Below are positions 1 to 12,550 of a DNA stretch of 64,000 bases, piece by piece (the stretch's first letter is position 1; each line of letters opens with the position of its first letter). Source of the DNA: Durusdinium trenchii (lineage: Eukaryota; Sar; Dinophyceae; Suessiales; Symbiodiniaceae); assembly GCA_963970005.1 (NCBI GenBank), contig CAXAMN010022906.1, positions 548,919 through 612,918 on the forward strand, written 5' to 3'. A program made the position numbers and the translations under genes. Below the pieces are notes generated by a model. It had not been told where the DNA came from, did not search any database, and worked only from the letters and a program-made list of their open reading frames with translations.

Positions 1-125
1 CAGAAGCCACCAAAATCCAACAGAAGCCAACAAAAGCCACCAAAAGCCAGTAAAAGCCACCGGAAGCCAGCAAAAGCCAACAGAAGCTAGCAAAAGCTAC
101 CAGAAGCCACCAGAAGCCAACAGAG
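1..125. repeat. 10-bp tandem repeat
   Basis: About thirteen degenerate decamers run in perfect register from the first base, consensus CARAAGCCAM. The period of 10 is close to one helical turn. The left end is cut by the window, so the full array length is unknown. No protein reading is supported. Confidence 0.85.
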
Positions 126-197
126 ATACCTAATGCCTAAACGTGAAAGAAAATCCAAAAAAAAAAACGAAAAAAATTCCTAGAAAAATATGAGTTC

Positions 198-531
198 CGG
201 CCATCGCTAGTAGGGTGTAGGCCATCTAGCAGCGTGGAGGCCATCGCTATTAGGGTGGAGGCCATCGCTAGTAGGGTGTAGGCCATCGCTAGTAGGGTGG
301 AGGCCATCGCTACTAGGGTGGAGGCCATCGCTACTAGGGTGGAGGCCATCGCTACTAGGGTGGAGGCCATCGCTAGTAGGGTGTGGGCCATCGCTATTAG
401 GGTGGAGGCCATCGCTATTAGGGTGGAGGCCATCGCTAGTAGGGTGTAGGCCATCGCTACTAGGGTGGAGGCCATCGCTATTAGGGTGGAGGCCATCGCT
501 ACTAGGGTGGAGGCCATCGCTATTAATAATA
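198..531. repeat. 21-bp minisatellite array (about 15 units)
   Basis: The unit begins GGCCATCGCTA and is 21 bp long, with variation mainly at the GTAG/TTAG/CTAG position and GGA/GTA at the end. One unit near 219 is shortened to 19 bp. Because 21 is divisible by three, open frames run through it on both strands (a seven-residue repeat on minus), but these are artefacts of the period rather than evidence of a gene. The same unit recurs at 4917-5024. Confidence 0.9.
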
Positions 532-1252
532 GTAACTCAAAAGCAATTCACAACCAAATCAAGGCCAACACCGGAGATGCGATTCCCCTAGAACAGCTTG
601 TGACCGCAAGACAGCTAAGTGTCTCTGCAGGGACTGGACAGCAAAGACCACCATGATGTTGCTTGAATCATATCATGCGGCTTAAATGAACACTTTGAAT
701 AAATCTGGAATGCTCTTGGGCCGACCAAATGATTTGAAGCTGCATACATCTGCACACCTTGATAGTATTGCCACGTCTAGGCCCCAGGCTGGCCTTGCTC
801 CGATGTCCGCAAAAATTCCACCCCACTAATGCTACCACTGGCAAAGACGTTGGAGGCCCAATGGTTAGGCACTCCAACCAGTAGATCTTGGGCGAGAAAA
901 CACCGCATTTCCTATGATGAAGGTACTTGTCAATGTCCACTGCCCATGATCCACTGAATGGCACGTGAAGGTCCGGGCTTTAAAAGCATAGGATTATCAG
1001 TCAGGCTCAAGTTCATGCAGGTGTGGAAGGTGTAGCAACGATCAACGAACACACATCAAGGAACAGCAACTGATGTTTGTTGAACACGCTGGAGGTTGCT
1101 TAAAAATCTCTGTTTTCAGGAGCTATATAAGTGTTGCTTCTTCTCTCGATAGACTGCTATCTTAAAACAGTTGAAAAAAAGGGGAAAGCATGGGAGAGCC
1201 ATGACCCCAACATAGTCCCTAGCTGCAAGTACCGTTGCGTCCCGGGTTTACC

Positions 1253-1352
1253 CGTATTCTGAGGACGCGCAAAAGCGTCATCATTTGTTAGACCACCCAT
1301 GCGAAGCCTCTCAAAGTACAGCTTTGCTAGTTCCCCCCAGACAGCGGACGCT
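1253..1352 (-). CDS. candidate internal exon, unknown protein
   Basis: The minus-strand frame reads a compositionally protein-like segment (key stretch VWGELAKLYFERLRMGG) that opens after a possible AG acceptor and closes at a GT (G|GTAAAC). I recognise no family. It could join the candidate exon at 2304-2414, which lies upstream on the same strand. Support is only frame, composition and plausible splice edges. Confidence 0.25.
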
Positions 1353-2303
1353 TTGAAGAAAGGTCCAAGACTTCCTTTCAAAAAGTGATATTAAACATAA
1401 GCCTGGCTGCTTCAACCCGCTGATTTCTCAGCAGTTCCTATCTCAGGACGAATCATCCTTTCACCCAAATCAAAGGATCTGTCCAAACTGAATGATATCT
1501 GTGCTTCCAAATCTGATGAATAGCAAGAATCTGAATCAAATGGTGAAGGGGTGGCCACATGTAGGCGCAGCGAGTGATATGTACAGAAAGGTCGAGCAGC
1601 TAAAATTCAATGCTCACCATCTCGGTCGACAGCGGCGGCTCACGAACGCGGTCAGCGACTTCCCTGTGGCATATGGAAGATTAGCCTTTAGGCAGTTGTA
1701 TGGATTGGTGCGTTTGGAGAGAAAACATGTTGAGCCACACCTAGGAATCCAAAAAGGACTGCCTTTCTAGATATTCTCCACAGTGGAAGCGTTTGGGCTG
1801 GTGTGGTACTCTTGGAGACACCGCGGAAAGAAGGCAGGAAGCTCCAAACTTATGCAAACGGAGCCCAGGCCAAGGGGCCCAGATCCAATTGAATTGGCCA
1901 AATAGGCTTGCAGTTGTGACTTTTTGATCTCTGTGGATACATTTTGGAGGAAGGGCCCCAACGGTTGTGACTCTTCCCTACGGCCATGATCCAGTCAGCG
2001 CAATGAGTTGCGCATTCGGAAACATAATACATATATTATATATATATATAAGCATAATGAAGTATATAATACACAGATTGTATCGTGGCTCATTTTTGTG
2101 GGCCTCCCAAGACTCTCCATTCGGAAGCCCAAAAACGCAAACGTTGAAAAGTTCGTATCCTCATGTGGGACTACCGCAATCGATGGCAGTACCTCAGCAA
2201 GCCTACTTGCCTACCCTCAGCTCAAGGGAAAACTTGGCAAGATGTGTCTGGGCTGGGCCTTCTCAAGCAATCCTCCCTTATGTATGAAGGACGAAGAAAT
2301 CAC

Positions 2304-2414
2304 CTTTTCATGCAAAGCTCTTGACAACTCATCTAAATAGCCCAAAGCTATCTGACAAAGCAGAGAGTGCAATTGTTTTTCTAGTGACAAGAATCCAGCA
2401 ACCATCTCATCATC
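2304..2414 (-). CDS. candidate internal exon, unknown helical protein
   Basis: A minus-strand open segment rich in Leu, Glu and charged residues (contains FLSLEKQLHSLL) is bounded by CAAG| upstream and AAAAG|GTGATT downstream, a good GT donor. It looks like an amphipathic helical segment. The family is not recognised. It may belong to the same gene as 1253-1352, but no conserved motif proves this. Confidence 0.28.
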
Positions 2415-2680
2415 TTGCAGTCGCGGCGGGTCAGCTATGGCAGGAGTAGTCAGATACATCCGGAGGAATCATTGATCGTTAGAATGCTAGCTGGACCAGC
2501 AAAGCTTGTCTCATCAAAGGACCAGCAAAGTGCTTTGAGGGAAACTAGGGATGTTGCATTTAAAAAACGCTCAGACATTTTGACAGGGCCTTTTTTTGCC
2601 CGTTCCTCTCTCCTAATACTAAATATATGTGTTTGTTTAATTTATCTTGTTATTTATTCATTTATGTTTTCTTTTTTAAA

Positions 2681-2845
2681 GCCCAGGGGGGTAGGCCGTA
2701 GAGTTGAGGTAGGTTAGCTAGGTATGTAGTTAGCTAGTAGTGAGAGGTAGCTACTACCTTACTAGTGCACTACTAGCGCTACTGAACGCAGGACAGCTCA
2801 CGCACTATTCATTTGGTTCCTAGATTTTTAGAGAAACTTAATATT
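2681..2845 (+). mobile_element. MITE-like element, copy 1 (without hairpin cassette)
   Basis: First of six copies of a short non-coding element. Shared landmarks are GGTAGGCCGTAGAG, a run of GCTAGCTA/CTACTAG motifs, GACGCAGGATAGCTCACGC, and a 3' end ATTCATTTGGTTCCTAGATT then TTTAGGGAAACTTA. This copy has no long hairpin between CACGC and CTATTCATTTGG. No coding capacity. Confidence 0.75.
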
Positions 2846-4408
2846 GTCTAAAATGGAGTCATGTGCCCATGTCCTTTCAATGGTGTCATCGGATGAACCG
2901 TGCCATGCTGCCGCTTGCAGAAATGCTGTTTCCTAGAAGGACCTAAATTTAAAATTCGTTGCAGAGCGGAACCTGTGGATATCGATGCGTGAAACTCACA
3001 CCCCATAAGCAGACAGCGCACAGGATGCATTCTCCAAGGTTCTGGAAGTAAAACAGGCCTAAGCCAGAAGTCATAATACATGAACGTCTATAAAGAAATC
3101 AAGCTTTTGTTGTTTAAACTATGTTCCAAGTGGTCTAAGACGGTCCAACACTCAGATCTTGCATTGCTGCGCGTTGACTCTGCCGGCCTGGCTGCAGCGC
3201 TTGGGAGTGTCGGTCCCCACACCCGTACAAAGAGAAACTTTAACCTACAGTAACTGGGGTGATTCAAAACGATTCAACTTGCAAACACAAAAGCTGCCCT
3301 TTCATGTACATACTTAACTCAAGCTCATGATTTGTCTAGTTACTTTGCTTGTACGTCTTGGTCACCTGTTTGACCTGTTTATGAACGAAGCACGTGCTTT
3401 CATAATGGTTATGTATATATTTATGTATATAATTAAATATAACTATAACACGTCAGGTTCTTCTTGCGGCGCACCCAAAGGTTGCACCTTACAGCATTCG
3501 TACGTCTTCAACCTGGCGGTCCAGTGATGCCAATGCAAGCCAGTCCCAAAAAAAAAGCAGAAGGCCCCTGCTCAGATCGGTGCATTGCAGCGGGAATGAT
3601 CTTGCTTATATTGGTGGGGCCGCTAAGAAGGGGAGTAGGAAGGTGAGGAATGGCAAAACATCTCGATTTGCCCCTTACGAACCGCTGCTGCTGTAAAATA
3701 CATGCAGCGGCGCCACCTCGACATCGCGCATGTCATTGTCATGCCGCGTCTGTGGAGGCTCACCCTCCATCTCCTAAGTTCACTCCACGGTCTAATCAAA
3801 CGAAGTTCTCCGTGAAAGGACAAGGGGGAACACAATGCAAACAATAAGTGTTCCCATCTTGAGGGACTTGACTGTTGGTTCCATCGGTCATGTATGCTGG
3901 TCCTCATCTGACACAAATGTTCCTGGTCTCATCACCGACTCAGGCTGCCAGGCCAAATCCATATCTTCATCTCCCCATTCCCATGCCTCCTGTCAAGTCA
4001 AATGTCTGGCGCCTTATCACCCCTCCTCGCAAACTGGACCACATAGACCACAGCAGAATGTCTTCTATGCAACCCGTGTGGATTTGGGGCCCCATGGAGG
4101 CAAGCCAAAACTCACTTCCCTCTCTTCCGTGTTTCTATCTCTTTTTGTCCAAGCTCTTCCTGCAGCGTGCTTGTTGTCGTTCCAAAAAAGCTGGCCAGGA
4201 ATGAGGGCTTTGCACTGTGCCAGAATTGTGTGGATGATACTGAGCCTCATCGTCCTCCCAAAGCTCTGCGACCTGCAAGGCTCATCCAGAAGTAAGAGAA
4301 TACATTCATCATCCCGGTCCTGCGTACATTACTACCCGCATTACTATTACTATACACATTATATAAATCAAAAGCACTAACAGCATTCTGTCAAAACAAG
4401 TTATATAA

Positions 4409-4586
4409 GTTTCCCTAAAAATTTAGGAACCGTGCGAGCGCTTCTTCAACCCCTCAGGCGGAGGGAGCTTCCTTGAAGAAGCGTGAGCTATCCTGCGTCC
4501 AGTAGCTAGTAGTTACTTAAGCTACTAGCTACCTCTCTTCTACTAGCTACACCTCTTCTACTAGCGGCCTACCCCCCCAAAAAAAA
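4409..4586 (-). mobile_element. MITE-like element, copy 2 (with hairpin cassette)
   Basis: Reverse-oriented copy of the family at 2681-2845. The core AGCTATCCTGCGTCC and the terminal TTTCCCTAAAAATTTAGGAACC are clear. Between CTCACGC and GCTCGCACGG it carries an extra GC-rich inverted repeat whose arms include CTTCTTCAA and TTGAAGAAG. The same place is empty in copies 1, 3 and 5. Confidence 0.75.
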
Positions 4587-4916
4587 AGGAAAATGCAAAG
4601 TCACAGACTTCAGTGCCTGGAGCATTTCTGGCTCCTGCTCCCTCTCTTCCTGCAAACACTAGTTTGGACAAAGTGAACCACTTCGTTGTCGACCGTGTGC
4701 TAACATCCCAAAAGGTGTTAGAAATACTCATGCGGGTATCATAGCAACATGCTCTGGAATCTTACTGGCGCCTAGCAGTAAGTAATATTCCATGTGTGTG
4801 TGTGTGCCACCATGTTCACTGACGTATCAACAAGGCACACTGTACAGCATGCTGAGGCTCGTTCACAAGTCATTACATTGTGGACTTCCAAAAGAATGTA
4901 TAGTCATTGCTATTAC

Positions 4917-5024
4917 AGTAGGATGGAGGCCATCGCTATTAGGTTGGAGGCCATCGTTAGTAGGATGGAGGCCATCGCTAGTAGGATGGAGGCCATCACC
5001 ATTAGGTTGGAGGCCATCGCCAGT
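4917..5024. repeat. 21-bp minisatellite, second locus (5 units)
   Basis: Five units of the 21-bp repeat seen at 198-531 (GGAGGCCATCGCTATTAGGTT-type), here more diverged, with AGGATGGA and AGGTTGGA variants alternating. The two loci are 4.4 kb apart, which argues for a shared origin rather than independent slippage. Confidence 0.88.
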
Positions 5025-7225
5025 CAAGTCCTTTTCTATAAGTCTATACGGGTATGTTTATATTCTGTTTGGTCATAGAGCCCTGACCGATCATCTGAGC
5101 CCATCCTCTTCGCGCTGGCGTCGTCTTTGTCTGCTGCGTGCTTCATTCGCCAGTAGTTGCCTAGGCTTGCCGTTTGCAGACAAAAAGCTTGCCCAAGGTA
5201 ACCTTGAACCAAGTAATTATACTGTGAAGCAAGTGCAGAATCGGTTTGTGTTGCTGCATCACAATGATCTGGCTTTCATAGCCTGTCCCACTACGATTGC
5301 ACTTGACATGACCAGCTGACAATGTGATTGATATGTCAGAGCTTCTGGCAGCACGCGCAAAGGTACTGCCATGCGTTGATCATGATCAGCGTCGTCGGGA
5401 TCACCCTTGCAACAACTTGGGCAAAGCACACGCTTGAGACTGAGACGTTATGTTTGCCTTTTGTTTGTTCTATATACAGGCACCTGTGTTTTGGGCCAAG
5501 GTGGCCCACAGGATAAGGCACCAGCCCGGACACTAGTCTTGAAGCTAGCTGGCACTTCGGGCAATGTTCTTGCAGGTGAAGATGACAGGATGGCATGCCA
5601 GAAAAGGAAACACGTATCATAGGGGCTCCAGTACACAAACAAAATCAAGCAATGACTTCAGGCTCTGTCGGGCACCCAATAGACTAATCCCCAAAAATGA
5701 TGCCCCACTGCCTCACGGCCGATGGCGTACCGGCGCCCATTGCTCCAAACCTGCATACTCTGCTATGTAGAACTCAGGAGGAACTATGTGGGCTAAGTTG
5801 TTTGGGAATAATCAGCTGGTTCACAGGTGTACAGTCTTAAAGGAGACATGGTCTTCCAGTCTGTCAGAATGAGATCTATTGATTGAATCTATTCTGACCA
5901 ATGCAAGTCCCCACAAGATTGACTGCTTGAGGGATTCCTATTATATCTATTATTGAGCGGCTCACTTGCTCAATGAGGTGCGTTGCATATTTTTTGAATT
6001 CTTGGGTGTAAAGTGTAAAGATTTGCATATTCCAAGTATTGGAGAGGCATCCCCTTGAGTGTATTGGTGAACTGACCTGCTTGACAATGCAAATACCGAT
6101 ACCCTCAGTCGATGCGGCTCCCCAAGCCCTAGGTGACCCACGCTGCATGCAGAACTGCAAAGGCGTCGAAGCTTTCTCTGTCTAAAGTCAGATCAAAACT
6201 CCTTTAAAGCGGAAAAGGTGGAAGTCTCGGACCACAGAGATGAGAGATCAGCTTGAGTGGACCACCACGGAGATCACAATTGAATGATATTGAACGTCTC
6301 TCACCTCGAAGAGGACATCCTCGCCATATGAGGACATTTGATTTGGGATTGACCTGAAAGAACTGAGCAAAGAAATCCTGTTCTAGCAAAGGAATGAATT
6401 CAAGGCAAACCTGTAACCTAGCTGTACGTTTTCTCTCTGTAACTAGAGACTCCACTGACTTCGTGCAGCCATTCTGACTACAAAATAGATCTCTTTCAAA
6501 AATATGGTCTAGTCTGGTGCATGCTGTCCTGCTGGAACCCCTTCTGCACTCTCCTGCTTGTCCCGCAGGATTGCGGCAAGCCAAAACTACAAGAATGCAA
6601 GAACAGTGTCTTGCGAACGCCATGACGCATACATTGAAGAAGCTTAACAGCAAAGGTTGTAGCAGCTTAATTGTTCTTGCCCAACGAACAGAAAAGGGAG
6701 GAACGCCTGCTCAACAAGTGAGGAATTCGCGGACACGGAGCCTTTGACGTCCAAAATGCCCCACCCGAACAAGGCCCAGGCGACATTTCCATGGGAGGCT
6801 GGGACGGTCCACTTTCAGGAGTATTCCTCAGCGAAAGTGCTTAAAATTGGCTCTGCTTCAAGCATCTTCAAGCTGCAAGAGTTGTAAGAATATGCAAAAG
6901 TATCTTGATTTTTCCGAAGCTGAAAACAGCGTATGCTGACCAAGCTGGTCAGAAGCCAGGGACTGGGATCGACATCGTCATTCTATCGTTTTCGCACCAG
7001 TGATTCACTCAAATACTTTGGAGCGACGTCTCGAGTGGAATTTCACCGCAGTCTTTGCGGTTAAAAAAGACTCTTCCACCAGTGCATTCCGAAAGGATGG
7101 TCCATCGAGCGATGATCCAAGAATGCCCTCAACGGGCACCGCCAAATTTCAACACCTTCCTAGTAGTACCATGGAGTTCTGGAGACAATCAAACTCAGAG
7201 CAGGAAGGCACAAGGCGCACTGGAT
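5025..7225. other. no supported gene
   Basis: This stretch between the second 21-bp array and the bestrophin-like exons contains several short open frames on both strands, for example a plus-strand segment near 5150-5210 and another near 5480-5590 with splice-like edges. None shows a recognisable domain or consistent phase, so none is called. No repeat family from elsewhere in the window was seen here. Confidence 0.5.
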
Positions 7226-7227
7226 TC

Positions 7228-7308
7228 CTCCCGCAAATCACTTTGCCATTTCTCGTCAGGCCCATCGTGCTCGTAGTAGATGAGAGCATGCATGGACCAA
7301 AGAAACTC
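7228..7308 (-). CDS. candidate exon, bestrophin-like protein (second part)
   Basis: The minus strand reads 27 codons in one frame between CTCCAG|GAG and GGGAG|GAATCC (a GA donor), containing WSMHALIYYEHDGPDEKW. The codons just upstream (about 7309-7350, with IPAIPFLQ) are also open and could belong to the same exon. In bestrophin-like proteins a segment with an aromatic-rich ALxxYEH pattern follows the first pair of membrane helices. The match is remembered similarity only. It would follow the exon at 7980-8150 in the transcript. Confidence 0.35.
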
Positions 7309-7363
7309 CTGGAGGAAGGGGATGGCAGGGATCCGTTGCTCATTGTTGGGGAACACAGTAACA

Positions 7364-7417
7364 TTGGGCCAACAAGGCTTCCGGGTGTTCTTGGGCCAAC
7401 AAGGCTTCCGGGCGTTC
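7364..7417. repeat. 27-bp direct tandem duplication
   Basis: Two adjacent 27-bp units starting TTGGGCCAACAAGGCTTCCG differ at one base. They sit just upstream (in minus-strand sense) of the candidate exon at 7228-7308, probably in an intron. A recent slippage duplication is the simplest reading. Confidence 0.9.
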
Positions 7418-7979
7418 TTCTGGTGGCAACACAACCTCTTTTGGCATACCTCGTTGAGGCCACTTTTGTGGATAGATTCAGAGTTCTTCACTCTCGACGT
7501 TCCTGAAAATTGGGCTCACCGGTCATCCTGTAAGTTCTAGGGAGGTGAAACTGTGAAACCGATGAGAACCCATCAATCCAATTCAGTGAATGCAATCGCT
7601 GGAAGAATGACGAAGGGGATGCCAACTTCTTCTAGATTCCTTCCAAAAGTAGGCTTCAGAGATTCAGAATAGCCAAAGTCCAAGTTACTGAAGCACATAA
7701 GTCCTGGGTAAGTCTCTGCACTGGCAAACTTGATTCGTCGCTCAAGGGATCCCAGAGTTGAACTGACACCTCCGCTTGGCTCTGCAGCTGTTGAACACAT
7801 TTGTATACATTTGCCTTGTGAGATTCAGATCAATACTTGTTTGAACAACACTTAGGGTTCCATAACATAAAACCCTTGCCAGGGCAAAACGACTGGTGTG
7901 AAAGGTAAGCGCCCGCCCCCAAAAGACAGCTCTGCTTTCAATTGGCCTCCCAAACCAGTGCTGCTTTCCACCAAGACAC

Positions 7980-8150
7980 CTCCATCATACCAAAGAAGAA
8001 GATGGCCACCAGGAAGAAGATTGGAGGCGCAAGGCAAGTTGTGGACAAGGCGGAGCCATAAGAAAGCAAACTGAGGTTCACCATGATCACCACTGTCAAT
8101 AGATGATGGTATGTGAAAGGTAAAGACAACCTCTTGGTCTCCAAGATCTC
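7980..8150 (-). CDS. candidate membrane exon, bestrophin-like protein
   Basis: Exactly 57 codons are open on the minus strand between CGGAG|GAG and ATGGAG|GTGTCT (GT donor). The segment has a polar start (ILETKRLSLPFTY) and then two strongly hydrophobic stretches, one around HHLLTVVIMVNLSLLSYG and one around IFFLVAIFFFGMME. This order (basic residue, LPF.Y, helix, short loop, helix ending in GM.E) is what I recall for bestrophin-like chloride channels, which sit in membranes. The family assignment is tentative because the usual DPFG motif was not located. A membrane-protein exon is more certain than the name. Confidence 0.42.
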
Positions 8151-8866
8151 CTCCGGGCTTCTAGAGCGGAGCGAAAGCAAAGGCGGAATATGCGATCTTG
8201 TTTGTGACCGTACTAGTAGCATGCAATTAAGGGAGTGTGATGTGAGACATTCCTGTTCAAAGCGGAAACAAAATGTAAGTACTCAGTGCAATGAGGAACC
8301 TGCTGACAATCACGGAAAGCCAGTATTCGAGAGATCATTTCGCTCAGAACTTTGCCGCTAACCTCCTGGCATCACAAGCGTCAGCAAATCCCTTGCAATT
8401 GCGCCTCAAACCGAGTTGGCAGCAGTCAGAAGCTCTTCTACCGGATCCTTTCCCCATGATTCAAAAAGAGAGGAAAGAAGTGGACTTGCCGTGAAACGCT
8501 GAGTGTCGACTACCACAATGTCTGTATATGTTTCTCATGTCGTAACTGTTGGCTTAGGTCTCTACTTACCCGGTTCTTGCGCGGCCACAGCGACGGTTCT
8601 TTGTTGTACCCCATTGTGCGAGGAATTACTTATCTCATCTCGCTCACAAAAAAGACTCCAATGCATACGGACCTACACGGATATCCTGCTGTCTTCGGCT
8701 CCTGGTGCAAAAGCTCCACAGTCTCTTGCAGCAGTAGCCATCCCCGGGCCTCGCCCATGCGCCGCAGTGGCTCCACTTCCACTCGCCGCACCAAGCCATG
8801 TGCTAAGAGTTTCCGCCAGGCTCTGGTCGAAGGGCCTCACAAGGCGTCTTTTTGTAAAGACCGCTC

Positions 8867-8992
8867 CTACTTTGTTAAGTAGGCGCCTACTTGATTATAT
8901 AAGTAAGGGAGAAACTAGTTCGCTACTAGTAACTGGACGCAGGATAGCTCACGCTATTCATTTGGTTTCTAGATTTGGGGGGACACTTAGCT
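8867..8992 (+). mobile_element. MITE-like element, copy 3 (without hairpin cassette)
   Basis: Contains TAGGCGCCTACTTGATTA, GAGAAACTAGTTCGCTACTAG, the core GGACGCAGGATAGCTCACGC and CTATTCATTTGGTTTCTAGA followed by ACACTTAG. The left part differs from copy 1 but agrees with copies 4 and 5, suggesting two subfamilies sharing the same 3' half. Confidence 0.75.
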
Positions 8993-11154
8993 TCGTTTTC
9001 CTTTTCTCTGTGTTTCCGCTTCCTTCGGTTACTTTGGTTCCTTTGGTTCCTGGATCTTCATTTTACACTGTGTCAAATCCTTGAGAGCTCAGTATCCAGC
9101 TCAAGTTTACAGAATGAAAAGAGTTGCGAGGGCACAAGATGGCGCAAGGTGAAGCTGAAGAAGTGTCTTGGTTCAAGGCTCACTGACCCTGACCACTTGC
9201 TTCATCATTCCTACATGAATCTGATCCCTGTCCTGTGGCTAAGCTCAAAAGGGCTGCTAGGGTCACCCAGCGGCTGCAAAGCCGCGATTTCTTGGTGTCC
9301 AGGAAGAGCCTGGCCTGAAAACATAACACAGGCCAACACTGGCCGAGTGCAGCAGCAGAAATCCACATGACAAGTGGAGAGTGGAGACCTGTTCAAAGAA
9401 AAGTACAGTACAAGTTTGTACATTGCCTCCCAGCTTGTCCGAATGTGTGTCATTTCGCAACAAGGCGAACGACTGCATCTCGTCCTATCAACTCTTTCAA
9501 ACCATGGACTTGGTTTGAGATTGGTCTGCCACTGACCTGCCAATGCCCATGGTTGGATATCTTGTGTTTTGAGATTGACTGACAGCCCAAAGTCATGTGC
9601 CTGAAAGGCGATGTCATGTACAGAGCTGAACATGCGCATTGTCAGCGTGCAAATCAGCTGATACCTGCCATGGTGAAGGCACTTATGCGCAAGCAAAACA
9701 TGTCAGATCAAATCCACGTGACTGCAAAGCAATAAATATGCACCTAACATACTGCGGGCTAGGAAACATTATAGGGGATGCCTGAAGAGATGTCATATGA
9801 AGGTATCCTGCAATGATTAGAAAATCATGTGGTATACTTCTATGAAGAGTAAAACAAAACACTCTACCATCTCAAGGAGTTGAATCTGTTTAATGGCTTT
9901 TAAGGGGTATCCACAACAGAACCATGATGATGATAGTACCAACAATTATATACAAAGAAGTATTTTCCATGAAGAGCTAAGTGGCTTTATGCAAAAAAAC
10001 AATAAACAAAACACAAAAACACAATCATTAGTGACTTCTGATCACTGATCCTAGTCTCAAACATTGAATGACCAAGGTTCACCTCCCAGCCCAAGCTTTG
10101 TTATCGCCTTCTTTCTTGGCCTCCACATCTCACCATCTGGTATGGCACTTTCCAAACAAAAATAACTTTCCAGATCTGGAAAGCTACTGTTTTTGAACCT
10201 GGATTCAAGCCTCTCGTCATGTTTTGTTTGACGTTCCCAGTCTCGGTCTCTCAGCTTTTCAAGTAGAGTTCCCTTTCTAAATTGATGACCTGAGGGAAAC
10301 CCCCCCCCGTCGCCACTGTGATTAAATTAACATAATTATGCAGTTACAGTACACCATATTATACTTCACCAAGTGTGACAATCCTCGGAATAACTATATA
10401 CTACAAGTATTTAAGGCACCCCGTATCACTTATGTTTGTTTGAGAAGCGTAATTGTATTGGTCTCCTTTATTGCGTGTGAACGGGTCATGGCATCTGCTA
10501 TTTCGACAGTGATCCAGTACATTCTAAAAAGGGTCAGCGGCAGAAATGTTCTTGTATCTGAAACATGGATTCGGAATTTAAATGACGGACTCCACGGAAC
10601 CGAAATCCTTACAGTAATTACTACACATCATGTGTCTCGCATCTCCTCGCACCTTCGAAAGCATTGGTGGACGTAAAAGGACAATAGAACGGTGCCTTGG
10701 CGGGATCAAAGAATACAGAGGCAATGCTATCCGTGTCAAAATGCTGGAGATTTCATCGAATTTCTGTGCAGCAAATTTGAAGCAAAAAGACGCATTTGCC
10801 AGTCAAAGCCACCTTCCACACCCTACTTGAAGAAAAAAAACAAGAGCGTATGGGATGGCACAGCCATGCATGCCTCCAGGGTCCCTAAACATGCAGCTAA
10901 AGCACTAATCATTGTCAGCATTTTCAGGTCCACCCAGTCCACACTCAGGATTGATCCAAGATCAAAGTCAATGCCACGATCGGCTTCACGTTTCTGTTGG
11001 AACCAGCCCTCTTGGAATGCCTCAGAAGTTATATGGTGCCACTGTAGTTGTCCCTGACTACAAAGGCAAAACAGCTTTTTGACATCTTTTGAGTGAACCA
11101 ATTGAAGACGCAAATGGATGGCACAGGTTCCACACATCAGCGTGTTGTGACCCA
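8993..11154. other. no supported gene
   Basis: The segment from 9100 to 9700 has long overlapping open frames on both strands but no domain or splice pattern I trust. From 9730 to 10350 the sequence is AT-rich and non-coding with a poly-C run at about 10303-10311. Nothing else was recognised. Confidence 0.5.
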
Positions 11155-11700
11155 TATGGTGGTTGATGAATATTACTTCATGATGGAACCGCCATTCTTC
11201 ACTGAAAAGATTAGCTTTTGCAGGTCTTTCGCGGCCTCATCGCGAAGTATGGTCCTAAAGCCATGTCTAGTTAACATGTGTTGGAACTGCACGTGTAATT
11301 TCAACGTAGTGACTGGCATCTTCCAGCATTACCCACGCACCGGGTTGAGGGTTGCTACCACTACTCTAGGGTCAGTTGCAGCATCTGTGCGACAAACCTT
11401 GAGGAAGGCCTGGAGGAGGCTTAGGTAAGGGAGTGCGGGGGCTCAAGTTCGGAAGCGGGACTTTAACGGCTCCCTCGCGGAACTTTCGCAGATCTTTCGC
11501 GAAATTGCCTGCTTTCCCCGAAATGTATATCATGCGCAAACATCTGCCTCACTGTCAGGGTCACAAGGGCAATTTGAGTTGTCAGTTTGTTGGAGGAGGC
11601 TGGAATCGGAGAATCCTTTACGCACTTTGAGGGCTGGGCGAGGAAATGCTGACGCTTCAGTTGCTTAGTCTGTGACAGTGGGGACATGTGGGTAGAAAGA
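11155..11700 (+). repeat. dispersed repeat D, copy 1
   Basis: A non-coding segment sharing the order of many short blocks with 17770-18430: GTGGTTGATNAATATT, a CTTTCGCGG/CGAAG-rich part, ACTGGCATCTT.CAGCAT, GCAGCATCTGTGCGACA, GGACTTTAACGGC, TCTTTCGCGAAAT, TGCCTCACTGTCAGGG, GGAATCGGAGAATCCTT and TAGTCTGTGACAGTGGGGAC. Identity is moderate with indels, so this is an old dispersed repeat, not a recent duplication. Confidence 0.75.
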
Positions 11701-12550
11701 AACCAATAAAAAAGTAAATAATGTTGATAAATATGTTGCCAAAAAATAACGCAGACCTGTCGGGGACGTTTTGGACAGCATCTAAAAAGGTCGTTGTATA
11801 TACAGTAATACACACCCCTTTAGATCAATTTGCAAATACAGCAACATAATATCTGTCAACTAAGGTGTCAACGCCCCAGGTCGCAAGGTGGATGCCACAA
11901 AAGAACCGCAGTTCGCTTCGCTGGAAGACTCTCGGTAGACTTGAGCTCCACAGGTCCAGCACGACGGGAAACAACCCCTCTACGTCCACATCATCCTCTC
12001 GCAGAGATTTGTGTGAGTTGAAGAAAAAAGGGCTACAATTCTCGAAGTATCATCAATGAATCAAACCGAAGCCACACAGTGAAAAGGTTTGGTTCCTATA
12101 ACACGAAGTAGTTGCATGGGATCCTGAGTTCCACTCAGTACTATCTGCATGCTCATCTCATGTTATTCCACTGACCCTAAGCACCTTGTTGCTGTCCATG
12201 TCGGCCAGGATCGAGCTCAATGTTTGGTGCTATTGACATTGGTCTTGTTTCTATGGTGCTACATGAATTGTTCAGTCGCGGTCCACGTCATTTCACCTTA
12301 GGTTGAAAGCTCCACAGATTCCTGAAGCGAGGGACACGCAACTTTGATCTCACATGGCTTGTTTGGCATTGAAATGAGGAGTGATTACTGTACTAGTAGG
12401 GGTGGAAGTCTTGGCTGTATCAGCTAAGCTAGAGTTTCTGCCTTTGACTTTAGCTTTTGTCAGTGGGGATCAGCTGGAGCCAATCAGTATCGGTCGGGTT
12501 CCAAGGAGTCAACACGCTTGAACGGCGTATCAGGTTGTCACTACACACAC

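Noticed and set aside
137-517. 126-codon open frame of a seven-residue repeat
   Set aside because: It is the 21-bp minisatellite read in frame; any frame stays open because the period is a multiple of three, and no start context or flanking exon supports it.
7573-7800. Minus-strand frame as a middle exon of the bestrophin-like gene
   Set aside because: Its composition is protein-like, but in a bestrophin only a few residues should separate the two exons, and no clear acceptor and donor in phase were found.
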